Below, piece by piece: positions 10,259-19,207 of a DNA stretch of 64,000 bases. The stretch comes from JBJXFE01 sp046153875 (GTDB lineage: Bacteria > Planctomycetota > Phycisphaerae > Phycisphaerales > UBA1924). Within the stretch, counting starts at the first letter, position 1. The number at the start of each line of letters is the position of its first letter. The position numbers and the translations under genes are program-made. The DNA lies in the NCBI GenBank assembly GCA_046153875.1, contig JBJXFE010000041.1, positions 88,293-152,292 of the forward strand, in the 5' to 3' direction. The notes beneath the pieces were generated by a model. It was not told the DNA's origin. It searched no databases and worked only from the letters and a program-made list of their open reading frames with translations.

Positions 10259-13200
10259 ATGTCCGAATCGACCACCATCGGGAACGATCGCTCGACCACC
10301 CCAACCCCGGCGCCCAGAGGCCGCCGGTGGAAGCGCCGGATCACGATCGGCATCGGGCTGGTCCTGGTCGTGCTGCTCATCGTCGTCGGGCTGGCGCCCA
10401 CCATCGCCGGCTGGATCGCCCCGGGGTACGCCGCCGGGGCCATTGCGGGCGCCATCAATGGGTCCGCCACCGTCGATCGCGTCTCGCTCTCGTGGTTCGG
10501 CAAGCAGAAGGCCGGGGACGTCACCATCCGCGACGCCGCCGGGCAGGAGGTCGCCCGCGTCGGAGTCGAAATCTCGCGGAGCCTGTGGTCGCTCGCCCGC
10601 GGCGCGATCGGCCTGGGCTCGCTGGATGCCGGGGAGGTCCGCGTCACGGGGCGCGCCGTCGTGGTGCGTGAGGCCGACGGGACGCTCAACGTGAGCAAGC
10701 TGTTCAAGGGTTCGGGTGCGTCCGGGGCATCATCGCCGACGGCGCCGGGAACGCGGTCCAAGCCCGGTGACCTCCCGCCTTCACTCGCCGCCACGCTCGT
10801 GCTGGACAATCTCGAGGTCGCGTTCGTAGATCGGGCCCCGGACGCCGATCCGAAGACGCGGGCCGTGCGCCTGAAGAACGTTCGGGGGGGCGGCTCCTTC
10901 GCGGTCGGGCGACCGGCAACGTTCACCCTCACTGCCGACGCCTCCTCGGGGCCGGACGCGGACGGCGCCGGAACGCCCGCCGGCACACTCGAGATCAAGG
11001 CCACGGTGGACGGGATCGCCGACGCGACTGGTAGGCGGACTCCGGACCTGACGACCTTTGACGCGACGATCACCGCAACGGGTCTGGCCTTGGCGCCGGC
11101 CGACGCGCTCGCCCGGATGAACGGCGCGCTGGTCGAAGGGTTCGGCGAAAGGGTGACGCTGACCGTCTCCGCCTCGGGATCGGCGAGGGAGGCGACCGCG
11201 CAACTCAAGGCCGCCGCCGATGGGCTCGACGCGGACCTGGCCGTGCGTTACACAAACGCGCCGGGCGCCGCAACGATCACCGCCACGCGTCCCGGCTCGC
11301 TGCGCCTGCGCACGGCGGGCCTGCGTCGGCTCGCGCCGGGTCTGCATCAGGCGATGGAGGCCCAGGACTTGGCCGAGGTCACCCGCTGGCCCGAGGTCCG
11401 CGTCGCGGTCGAGCAGCTCAGCTTCCTCCTGCCGGCGAATGGGGCGACCTCCCCCGACCTGCGCGGCGCGGCGGCTTCGGTGAAGATCGAGACCGGTGAC
11501 ATGGCGGGCACGGTCGTGACGCCGGGGCCGGACGGCGCGACGACAGGGCCGCGCCAGCCCTTCTCCCTCGCCCCCATGACCTTCACGCTCGCGTCGTCGG
11601 ACCTGGGCGGGTCGCTGCGCTTCCGGGCCGACGGCTCCGCGACCGTCGGCGGTCAGCCCGCGGGAACGCTGGTGGTGGACCTGAGCGCCGACGGGCTGCT
11701 GGACGCCTCGGGCCGCCCGATCGCGGGCCCGCCGCGGACCGTGCGCGGGACCGTGCTCGTCAAGGGCGTGTCGACGTCGCTCGCCGGACCGCTCGTCGCA
11801 CCCCTGGGCATTGACCTGCCGAACGACGTGGGGCCGCACGTGGACGTGGACCTGCGGGCCGCGGCCCGCGCGGGCGAACCGGGCGGCGCGTCGTCGGCGA
11901 TCCCCAGCACCGACGTGGACCTGGAGGTCCGCGGGGCGAAGTTCCTCGCCCAGGCCGCGGTCACGGTTGATGAGCGGGGTGTGCGCGGGCGCGACACCGA
12001 GCAGCGCCCCGCGGTCGAGGTCCGGCTCGCGTCGGCCGGGGCGATCGCGTCCCGGTTCGCCGAGAAGTCCGGGGCGGCGAAGGTCGGGGGCGCGGGCGGC
12101 GGGGGGCTGCGTCTGACCGTCTCGGGGATCGACGTCCCCCTCGCGCCGGGTACCCGTGCGCCGGCGCTCGACACCGCGTCGGCGTCGGCGAAGCTGTCGT
12201 GGGGGGGCTTCAACATCCTGCCCCTGCCCGCACACGGGCCCCGGGCGCCGATCCAGCTCAAGACACTGGAGTTCGTGGCGGTGCTTGCCCCCGGCGCGCC
12301 GCCGCACATCACGCTCGACGCCGCGATGCTCCACGCCGAGTCGCCGTTCGCGTTCACAGCAGACCTCGCCATCGAGAACCTCTTCGCGCCCGGCGCGGGC
12401 GGTGGGTCCGCCGTCCTCGCCCTCGCCTCGGCGCGGCCCGTGGGCACCTTTGAGCTGACCGACCTCCCCGCGTCCCTGGCCAGGCTCTTCCCGGCAGCAC
12501 CCGCAACGCCGGCCAAGCCCGCGATCAACCTGGCCGCGCTCCTGGAGAACGCCGTCGGCAAGACCGTGAGCGTGACGGCCGAAACGTCGATCGCCAGGCA
12601 GCGCGCCGATCGCCTCAACGCCAAGCTCTCATTCGTCGGCACCGGCTTGACGGTGTCCGCGGCCGGGGGGTGGATGCCCGAGCGAGTTGCCGTGGACACG
12701 CTCGACGTTCGCGCGTTGCTCACGCCCGCGCTGGCCGAGGACGTGCTGGCCGCGTTCGCACCGACCCTGCAGCCCCGCCCCCGCCTCGCCGGCCCGGCCA
12801 CGCTCCGGCTCAGTGTTGATCCGATCCGCGTCGCGCTGGTGAAGGGCACAAACGGCGGCACGACATTCGACCTCGCGGGCGCGGGCGACCTGGCCGCGAA
12901 GCTCGCGCTCGACGGGCGGCTCATCGCCCAGGGCCTGTCGATCAAGAACGCCGACGGCTCCGCCCGTGACCTCGGGCCGGTCGGCCTCGAAGGGCTCGAA
13001 GCTGCCCTCACAGCGCCGATCGCGGCGCTGCTGCCGGGAACGACGGGCACACACGACGCGAGCATCTCGCTCAAGGCCTTGGCGCTGTCCGGGCCCGCGA
13101 GCCAACGCCTGGGCGACCTGGATTTTTCGGCGCGCGTCGCGCTGGCAGCGGGAGCGCCGGCCGGGTCGATCGCCACCACGCTCAAGCTCACCGACATCCG

Positions 13201-14776
13201 CGCGGCCGGGCTCGAACCGTTCCTCCAGCAGCCCGGGCTGCTCACGGGCGCGCTCGGCGAGACGGTGTCGCTCGACGCGGCTGCGAACATCCAACTCCCG
13301 CCGCCCGGCAGCGCGGGGGTGAGCGGCGGAAATGCGTTCGAGCGTGTGACCCTGACCGCCGGCCTCACCGCCCCCCGGCTCACCACGCCGCGCCCGCTGA
13401 AGGCATCGCTCACGCCCGGCACGATCACGATCGACTCCCCGATGATCGTGCACTGGACGATGACGCCCGCGTTCGCCAACCGGTTCGCGCTGGGCCAGGC
13501 GGCGCCAACGCCCGGCACGCCGGCGCCGCCGGCGCCCCCCGGACCGCCGGCGAAGGAGCCCTCGGCCCGGTTCACCGAGCCCACGCGGTTCACGGTCTCG
13601 GTCTACAAGCTCGGTCTCGCGGCGGGCGACGCCCCGATGAAGCCGGGCGTCTTCGCGCTCGACGCCGCGATCGAGGCGCCGCTGCTCACCCTCGCGGTGG
13701 CCGACGGAACCCCCGCGCGGTTCGAGACGCTCAAGGTGCGTGCCAGCGCTGGCCAGCAGCCGGGCTCGATCGGATTCAGCCTGAAGATGGACGCGGCGGG
13801 CGCGCCGAACACCGGCGCTGCCGGAGCGCCGGTGGACGCCTCCGGCGGCATCTACCAGCTCAGCGACGACCAGGGCCGACTGACGATGGACCGCGCCGTG
13901 CTCACCGCGAAGGCGGGGGCGACGGGATTCCCCACCGCGATCGCCGACGCCTTCGCACGCCAGCGCGGGCTGCTCATCGAGGCGCTCGGCCCCACCATGA
14001 CGCTCGCCGTGGAAGCCTCCGGCGTCGCTCTCTCGAAGACCGGCGACCGCGGCAAGCTCGATGCCACCTTCTCCTCGCCGCGGGCCGACGCGAACCTCAA
14101 AGGCGTCGTCCGGGACGGGCGCTTCATCGCGCAGGGGCCTGTCACCGTGAACCTGGCCGAGATCACGTCGGGCCTGGGCGAACGGTTGGTCAACGGCCTG
14201 CCCGCGGTCGGCGTCTTCGAGAAGCGCCGCGAGGACGGGCCCGCCTCCCTGACCGCGGTCGGGCTCACTCTGCCCGTGGACGGCGACCTGCGCAAGCTCA
14301 ACGGCGATCTCACCCTGAAGTTCGGGCTCGTGCGGTTCGAGACCGGCGGCTCCTTCGCCGGCATTCTGCGGCGGCTGGGGCAGCGCGACCAGGGGTCGCT
14401 CGGGCGCCGTGTCGAGCCGTTCCACGCCGTCATCAAAGACGGCGTCATGTTCTACGAGCGCTACACGCTCCCGCTCGGCGAGTTCACCGTCGACACCGAA
14501 GGCTCCGTGGACCTGGCGGAGCGCCGCATGGACGTCGTCACATACATCCCGCTCGGGGCGCTCTCCGACGAGGCCGCGGGACGCTTCAACACCGGGCTCG
14601 GCAAACTCTTCGGCGAGTTGCCGTTGCTCGACCGCGCGACCATGCTGCCGTGGCGGACCAGCGGGACCTTTGACGGCCCGAGGACCGAGCCGGACCTGGA
14701 GCTCTTCATCAAGCAGATCGGCAGCGGCCTGAACCCGCTCAAACTGCTCCCGGGGCTCAAGCCCGGCGGCAGGTGA
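10259..14776 (+). CDS. giant AsmA-like membrane-anchored protein
   Basis: A 1505-residue protein with a short cytoplasmic basic N-terminus, one membrane segment at about residues 26-48 (ITIGIGLVLVVLLIVVGLAP) and a very long periplasmic part. The start of that part resembles AsmA/TamB proteins (ATVDRVSLSWFGKQKAGDVTIRD, SLDAGEVRVTGRAVVVREADGTLNV). The C-terminal 120 residues (VEPFHAVIKDGVMFYERYTLPLGEFTVDTEGSVDL...) also match the pattern seen at the end of AsmA-like proteins. Members of this superfamily form long beta-rich grooves thought to move phospholipids to the outer membrane. The RBS is GGAGGGG before the ATG. It is a single gene between genes on the opposite strand. Confidence 0.75.
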   Translation: MSESTTIGNDRSTTPTPAPRGRRWKRRITIGIGLVLVVLLIVVGLAPTIAGWIAPGYAAGAIAGAINGSATVDRVSLSWFGKQKAGDVTIRDAAGQEVARVGVEISRSLWSLARGAIGLGSLDAGEVRVTGRAVVVREADGTLNVSKLFKGSGASGASSPTAPGTRSKPGDLPPSLAATLVLDNLEVAFVDRAPDADPKTRAVRLKNVRGGGSFAVGRPATFTLTADASSGPDADGAGTPAGTLEIKATVDGIADATGRRTPDLTTFDATITATGLALAPADALARMNGALVEGFGERVTLTVSASGSAREATAQLKAAADGLDADLAVRYTNAPGAATITATRPGSLRLRTAGLRRLAPGLHQAMEAQDLAEVTRWPEVRVAVEQLSFLLPANGATSPDLRGAAASVKIETGDMAGTVVTPGPDGATTGPRQPFSLAPMTFTLASSDLGGSLRFRADGSATVGGQPAGTLVVDLSADGLLDASGRPIAGPPRTVRGTVLVKGVSTSLAGPLVAPLGIDLPNDVGPHVDVDLRAAARAGEPGGASSAIPSTDVDLEVRGAKFLAQAAVTVDERGVRGRDTEQRPAVEVRLASAGAIASRFAEKSGAAKVGGAGGGGLRLTVSGIDVPLAPGTRAPALDTASASAKLSWGGFNILPLPAHGPRAPIQLKTLEFVAVLAPGAPPHITLDAAMLHAESPFAFTADLAIENLFAPGAGGGSAVLALASARPVGTFELTDLPASLARLFPAAPATPAKPAINLAALLENAVGKTVSVTAETSIARQRADRLNAKLSFVGTGLTVSAAGGWMPERVAVDTLDVRALLTPALAEDVLAAFAPTLQPRPRLAGPATLRLSVDPIRVALVKGTNGGTTFDLAGAGDLAAKLALDGRLIAQGLSIKNADGSARDLGPVGLEGLEAALTAPIAALLPGTTGTHDASISLKALALSGPASQRLGDLDFSARVALAAGAPAGSIATTLKLTDIRAAGLEPFLQQPGLLTGALGETVSLDAAANIQLPPPGSAGVSGGNAFERVTLTAGLTAPRLTTPRPLKASLTPGTITIDSPMIVHWTMTPAFANRFALGQAAPTPGTPAPPAPPGPPAKEPSARFTEPTRFTVSVYKLGLAAGDAPMKPGVFALDAAIEAPLLTLAVADGTPARFETLKVRASAGQQPGSIGFSLKMDAAGAPNTGAAGAPVDASGGIYQLSDDQGRLTMDRAVLTAKAGATGFPTAIADAFARQRGLLIEALGPTMTLAVEASGVALSKTGDRGKLDATFSSPRADANLKGVVRDGRFIAQGPVTVNLAEITSGLGERLVNGLPAVGVFEKRREDGPASLTAVGLTLPVDGDLRKLNGDLTLKFGLVRFETGGSFAGILRRLGQRDQGSLGRRVEPFHAVIKDGVMFYERYTLPLGEFTVDTEGSVDLAERRMDVVTYIPLGALSDEAAGRFNTGLGKLFGELPLLDRATMLPWRTSGTFDGPRTEPDLELFIKQIGSGLNPLKLLPGLKPGGR

Positions 14777-14802
14777 TCGGCGCGGCTCCGCGTTCGTTCC
14801 CG

Positions 14803-16059
14803 CTACGGCTTCTCATCGAGCACGAACCCCCGCTCGTCCCAGAGCCGATCGATCCGCGACCGGATCGGCGGCTCCTCGGGCAGCGACCGACCGCACTGCA
14901 CGAGCAGGTCCACCAGCCCGTCGAAGTCGGCCATGGAGATGACCTCGGGCTCGATCCGCGGCGGTGCCGTGTGCGTTCCCGCCTGCACCGCGGCCAGGCT
15001 CCCCATATTGTGGTAGTTGCCCAGCGGAAGGCACAGGCAGGTCGCGTCGTGCCCGTACGCGCAGAACACCGAGGCCTCGCACGCCCCGCCGGGCATCAGC
15101 TTGCGTTGCCACGCCCACGGGCGCGGGGCCGCTGCGGACGCGTCTCCGGCGCGGGGGGCGCCCGCCGCGATCCGCTCGGCCACCGCCGCGATCGACGCCG
15201 TGAGCCCGGGCGAGAAGATGCTCAGGCGGTCCCCGACCCGGACGATCGGGCCGCCCCCGATCGGCGATTCGTCGAACGCCCGGCTGTTCTCCAGCGCGAT
15301 CACCCGGGCTCCGCGCGGGATCGTCCCGTGCCGGCAGGCCGCGATCGCGCCCGCGAACCCGATCTCCTCGGCCCGCGTGAAGAGCAGTTGCACATCGGCC
15401 CGCGCGCCGGCGGCCGGGTGCCCGCCGGATGACGGGTGGGATGGGCCCCCGGCCCGTTCCAGCTCCAGCAGCACATCCAGCGCCGCCAGGGCGGCCGCGA
15501 CGCCCGCGAGGTCGTCGCACGCCGGGGCGTGCAGCAGCCCGTCGCGCACCACGGCGGCGGGCAGGTCCCACGTCGCGATGTCGCCCGGGCGCACGCCCTC
15601 GGTCCCGCCGTCAAGCTCCGCGAGCCACGACTTGAATGGTGCGGCCGGGGCCTGGGTCGGGCCGGCGATCGCTCCGGCCCGGGTCGCGCCGTCCGCGGCG
15701 TGGACGACGATCCGCGCGTCCGCGAAGTAGGCGTCCATCACGCCGCCGCGGAACGACAGTTGGAGCGTCCCCGGACCGATGACGCGCTCGACCACGAACG
15801 CGGGGTGGTCCAGGTGGGCGGTGAAGAGGACAGGCCGGAGGCCCGGCACACCGGTCGCGGTGTTCGCGCCGCCGCCGCCCCGTCGCGCGACGAGCAGGTT
15901 CCCGCCCGGGTCGGTCGTGATCGCGAGTTCCGCGCGCTCGCCGACCCACCGCATGATCCACGCGACGACGCGCCCCTCGCGCCCCGACGCCGTCGGGATC
16001 GAGGTCAGCTCCGCGAGCCACCGGTGATGACGGGCCCGGGCCTCCGCGGGGGCGATCAT
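14803..16059 (-). CDS. M42-like zinc aminopeptidase
   Basis: The 418-residue protein resembles the M42 (glutamyl aminopeptidase/cellulase M) branch of clan MH. Metal and catalytic residues can be placed: His in FTAHLDHPAF, the bridging Asp in PACDDLAGVAAAL, Glu in TRAEEIGFAGAIA, and the last His in LGNYHNMGSL. The N-terminal segment ELTSIPTASGREGRVVAWIM is typical. It probably trims N-terminal residues from peptides in the cytoplasm. Its ATG overlaps the stop of the upstream hydrolase gene by four bases, so the two are probably co-translated. Confidence 0.8.
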   Translation of the reverse strand: MIAPAEARARHHRWLAELTSIPTASGREGRVVAWIMRWVGERAELAITTDPGGNLLVARRGGGGANTATGVPGLRPVLFTAHLDHPAFVVERVIGPGTLQLSFRGGVMDAYFADARIVVHAADGATRAGAIAGPTQAPAAPFKSWLAELDGGTEGVRPGDIATWDLPAAVVRDGLLHAPACDDLAGVAAALAALDVLLELERAGGPSHPSSGGHPAAGARADVQLLFTRAEEIGFAGAIAACRHGTIPRGARVIALENSRAFDESPIGGGPIVRVGDRLSIFSPGLTASIAAVAERIAAGAPRAGDASAAAPRPWAWQRKLMPGGACEASVFCAYGHDATCLCLPLGNYHNMGSLAAVQAGTHTAPPRIEPEVISMADFDGLVDLLVQCGRSLPEEPPIRSRIDRLWDERGFVLDEKP

Positions 16060-17249
16060 GGCCCGATGGTATCGGCGATCGCCGCGGGCGTGTCGGCGTG
16101 GGCGGGTCGGCCCGGGACGCGGGCCACGCCCGCGGCCGTGCCGGTCGCCTCAAACTCCCGGATCAGGTCCGCGCAGCGGTCCGGGTCCTCGAGGTGGGGC
16201 GAGTGCATGGCGCGGTCGAGGGGGAGGATCGCCGCCCCGGGGATCTGGGACGCGAGCTTGTACCCCATCGCGATGGGCAGCGTCTCGTCGCGCCGCCCCC
16301 ACACGATCAGCGTCGGGACGCGCACGCGCGAGTAGCTTTCCTCGAGCTTCTCCATCATCAGCCAGTCCGGGCGCAGGGGGTCGCCCTCGACCCATGGAAC
16401 GGCCCGGCGGAGCATCGCCTGCAGGGCGCGCCGCCGCCGCGGGTCGCGGAGGATCTCGACGCGCTTGTCCGCTTCCTCGCGCAGCGCGTGCCCGCCCTCC
16501 GTGATCGCGCACAAGGTCCCGTGCGCGCACTTCTCGCGGATAATCCCGAGTGTCAGCCCCAGGCTCACCCTCAGCCCCGACGCCTCCGCGATCTCCTGGA
16601 ACAGCGGGTCCGGGCGGTGGGCCGTCGTGTCCACGGGCGCGATCAGCACCAGCCGGTCCACGCGCGACAGGAGCTCGGAGTGGCGCTCGCGGACCCCGTC
16701 GTCGGAGAACATGCGGATGGCGATCATCCCGCCGAGCGAGTGCCCGACGATCGTGACGCGGTCCGGCGCCTTCGCCCGGGCCGCGAGCCGCACCGACACC
16801 GCCTGGAGCGTCCGCTCCGCGAGGGCCTCTGGGGCGTAGACGCCGTCGCCGGGGTACCGCGTCAGGTCCGCGTCGGGCTTGTCGCTGTCGCCGCACCCGG
16901 GCAGGTCCACCGTCAGAACGTGCGCGTCCCGCGCCAGCAGCGGCGCCGTGAAGCGCCACGCCTGGGCGTCGCTGAACGCCCCGTGGATCAGCACGATCGC
17001 CGATTCTCGGTCGGGCGAGCCCAGCTCATGGACCGCGACCAGGACCGCGTCGCCGCCGTGCCCCGTCGTGCCGACGAGCGTCGTCGTGCGCGTCTGCGTG
17101 CCGCCGAGCCGCTTGAGCTCCGCGAGCCGGGGGACCGAGTCCTCGGGAACGAGCTTGGCGTAGAACGACGAGCCGCAGCCGGCCGGCACGCCGGCCGACA
17201 AGACCATGAGCAGCGACAGGAGCCAGAAGCGCGCGGTGCGTACGAGCAT
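16056..17249 (-). CDS. alpha/beta-hydrolase lipoprotein
   Basis: The 397-residue protein starts with a lipoprotein signal (LLSLLMVLSAGVPAGC, Cys near residue 25) and carries an alpha/beta-hydrolase fold: the oxyanion strand VLIHGAFSDAQAWR, nucleophile Ser in IVGHSLGGMIAI, Asp in VWGRRDETLPIAMG and His in DRAMHSPHLEDPD. This is an esterase or lipase-like enzyme on the periplasmic face of a membrane; the substrate cannot be read from sequence. It is the first gene of a two-gene unit with the M42-like peptidase. Confidence 0.85.
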   Translation of the reverse strand: MLVRTARFWLLSLLMVLSAGVPAGCGSSFYAKLVPEDSVPRLAELKRLGGTQTRTTTLVGTTGHGGDAVLVAVHELGSPDRESAIVLIHGAFSDAQAWRFTAPLLARDAHVLTVDLPGCGDSDKPDADLTRYPGDGVYAPEALAERTLQAVSVRLAARAKAPDRVTIVGHSLGGMIAIRMFSDDGVRERHSELLSRVDRLVLIAPVDTTAHRPDPLFQEIAEASGLRVSLGLTLGIIREKCAHGTLCAITEGGHALREEADKRVEILRDPRRRRALQAMLRRAVPWVEGDPLRPDWLMMEKLEESYSRVRVPTLIVWGRRDETLPIAMGYKLASQIPGAAILPLDRAMHSPHLEDPDRCADLIREFEATGTAAGVARVPGRPAHADTPAAIADTIGP

Positions 17250-17373
17250 CCACCCTCCCGTGTGAGGAGATACTAACCTCTGATCGGCTCGCCGGGCTCC
17301 GGGCGTGAGAACGCGCCGGAAGGGAGGGGGTCGGGCCCGAGAATCACGGCGGGTTGGGGCGGGTCGGCGTCGG

Positions 17374-18915
17374 CTAGCGTCCGCGCGAGCTGTGCATGCG
17401 CCCGAACATCCGCTTGGGCGGGAGCTTCGAGGGCATGACCCCGCCCGGGAACTTCTTCGGGTCCGGCGTGGACATCGCCGTGGCGATCTTCTGCGTCATC
17501 GCCACGAGACGGGTGGTCTTCGAGGCGTCGGACTGGCGCTTGGCCTCCTGGTCCTTGCGGATGAAGTCCGGCACGGGGCCGGGCGTGAAGTCCGGGTAGT
17601 CGAGCTTGGGCACCTCGGTGTTGATCAGGTGCTCGATCTTCGTGAGCAGGTCCCCCTGGTCCGGCGTGACGAACGACCAGGCCACGCCGCCGCGTCCGGC
17701 GCGGGCCGTGCGCCCGATCCGGTGGACGTAGAGATCCGAGTCGTCGGGCAAGTCATAGTTGATGACGTGGGTGATGCCGTCGACGTCGATCCCGCGGCTG
17801 GCCAGGTCGGAGGCGATGAGCACCTCGAGCTGCCCGGCCCTGAGCTTGGCCATCACCTCGTTGCGCTTCCCCTGGCCCAGGTCGGCGTGGATCGCGTGCG
17901 CGTCGATCCCCTCGTGACGCAGGAACCGCTCCAGCTCGTCGCACACCCGCTTGAGCCGGCAGAAGACCAGCGTCAGCGCCGGCTCCTCGTGCGTGAGCAG
18001 GTGCTTGAGCAGCCGCCGCTTGTCCCACGGCTGCACCGGAAGGTGATACTGCTTGACCAGGCTGACCGTGAGCGACCCGGCGGAGATCACGAGCTTCTCC
18101 GGATCGCGCATGTACTGGCGGGCGAGCTTCTCGATCTCCCCGCCGATCGTCGCGGAGACGAAGATCGTCTGTCGGTCCTTGGGGCATTGCGAGAGGATCC
18201 GCCGGATGTCCTCGCGGAACCCGATGTCGAGCATCCGGTCCACCTCGTCGAGCACGACGAACTTGATGTTCCGGAAGTGGATGATCCGACGCTCCAGCAG
18301 GTCCATCACCCGACCCGGCGTCCCCACCAGAATCTCGGGGTCCTTGCGGAGCTTGTCGGTCTGGGCGCTGATGCGCTGGCCGCCGTAGATCGCCGCGACG
18401 CGGATCGGCGTGAACTTGCCGAGCTCCTCCAGTTCCTTGGAAATCTGCATCGCCAGCTCGCGGGTCGGCGCGAGGATCAGCGTCTGGAACGCCAGCTCGC
18501 GCGTCGCCATGTGGTAGAGCGGCAGGCCGAACGCCGCCGTCTTGCCCGTGCCCGTCTTGGCCTGCCCGAGGATGTCGCGCCCGGCGAGCGCGAGCGGGAT
18601 CATCGACGCCTGGATGAAGGTGGGGGACTTGAACCCCGCCGCCTCGACGCCCTTGAGCACGCTGCTGCGCAGCCCGAGGTCGCCGAACGACTTGGTGGTC
18701 TCGAAGATCTCTTCGGGCGCGATGGGTCCGGTGGCAAGGGCCTCCGGCGCAGTGGCCTGGGTCTCCCGCCCGTCTCCGTTGTTCGGGGCACCGCCCCGGG
18801 GTCCATCGGAGTGGCCCTCCACGGGAGTGTGGGGCGGCAACTCCCCGGCGTGCGGTCCGGCGGAGTCGGAAGGGAAATCCTCGGTTGAAGGAACGGCGCT
18901 GTGAGTCTGGTTCAT
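17374..18915 (-). CDS. DEAD-box ATP-dependent RNA helicase
   Basis: The 513-residue protein has all the helicase motifs: Q motif region KSFGDLGL, Walker A AKTGTGKT (119-126), PTREL, TPGR, motif II as DEVD (223-226) instead of DEAD, SAT, and HRIGRTARAGRGG. The first 65 residues are an acidic, Pro/Gly-rich tail and the C-terminus is basic. RhlE/CsdA-like proteins unwind short RNA duplexes in ribosome assembly or mRNA decay. ATG 18915 (AGGACGAGG upstream) is preferred. The frame open to 19209 runs through simple repeats and is judged non-coding. Confidence 0.92.
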   Translation of the reverse strand: MNQTHSAVPSTEDFPSDSAGPHAGELPPHTPVEGHSDGPRGGAPNNGDGRETQATAPEALATGPIAPEEIFETTKSFGDLGLRSSVLKGVEAAGFKSPTFIQASMIPLALAGRDILGQAKTGTGKTAAFGLPLYHMATRELAFQTLILAPTRELAMQISKELEELGKFTPIRVAAIYGGQRISAQTDKLRKDPEILVGTPGRVMDLLERRIIHFRNIKFVVLDEVDRMLDIGFREDIRRILSQCPKDRQTIFVSATIGGEIEKLARQYMRDPEKLVISAGSLTVSLVKQYHLPVQPWDKRRLLKHLLTHEEPALTLVFCRLKRVCDELERFLRHEGIDAHAIHADLGQGKRNEVMAKLRAGQLEVLIASDLASRGIDVDGITHVINYDLPDDSDLYVHRIGRTARAGRGGVAWSFVTPDQGDLLTKIEHLINTEVPKLDYPDFTPGPVPDFIRKDQEAKRQSDASKTTRLVAMTQKIATAMSTPDPKKFPGGVMPSKLPPKRMFGRMHSSRGR

Positions 18916-19072
18916 CCTCGTCCTGGCGCGGCCAGCGGCGCCGTCCCGACGGATGACAGACGTGATCGGCCTCGTATCCCGGTGCATCTTCACCGGGCCC
19001 AGGCCGGAGACGTGAATCATCCGCCGCCGGACGCGCCGCGCATCGTCGCGGCTCCTCGTCGGGCCCGTTTTC

Positions 19073-19090
19073 GGCGTTCCGCGGAACGCC
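19073..19090. repeat. 18-bp perfect palindrome between helicase and GH57 genes
   Basis: GGCGTTCCG followed directly by CGGAACGCC forms a perfect palindrome, 158 bp before the helicase start and 118 bp before the GH57 start. It may be an operator or a cruciform-prone site for the divergent genes. The next 100 bp to 19205 contain only C-rich simple repeats of the CCCCTGT type. Confidence 0.5.
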
Positions 19091-19207
19091 CGCGTGCCGG
19101 TGGGCCCATGCTGATATCGGCACAACTCTAGGCGCGCCGTTGCCTTCTCCCGATTTCTGTTCCGCGTTCCCCTGTCCCCTGTCCCCGACTCCCCGTACCC
19201 TTCCCTC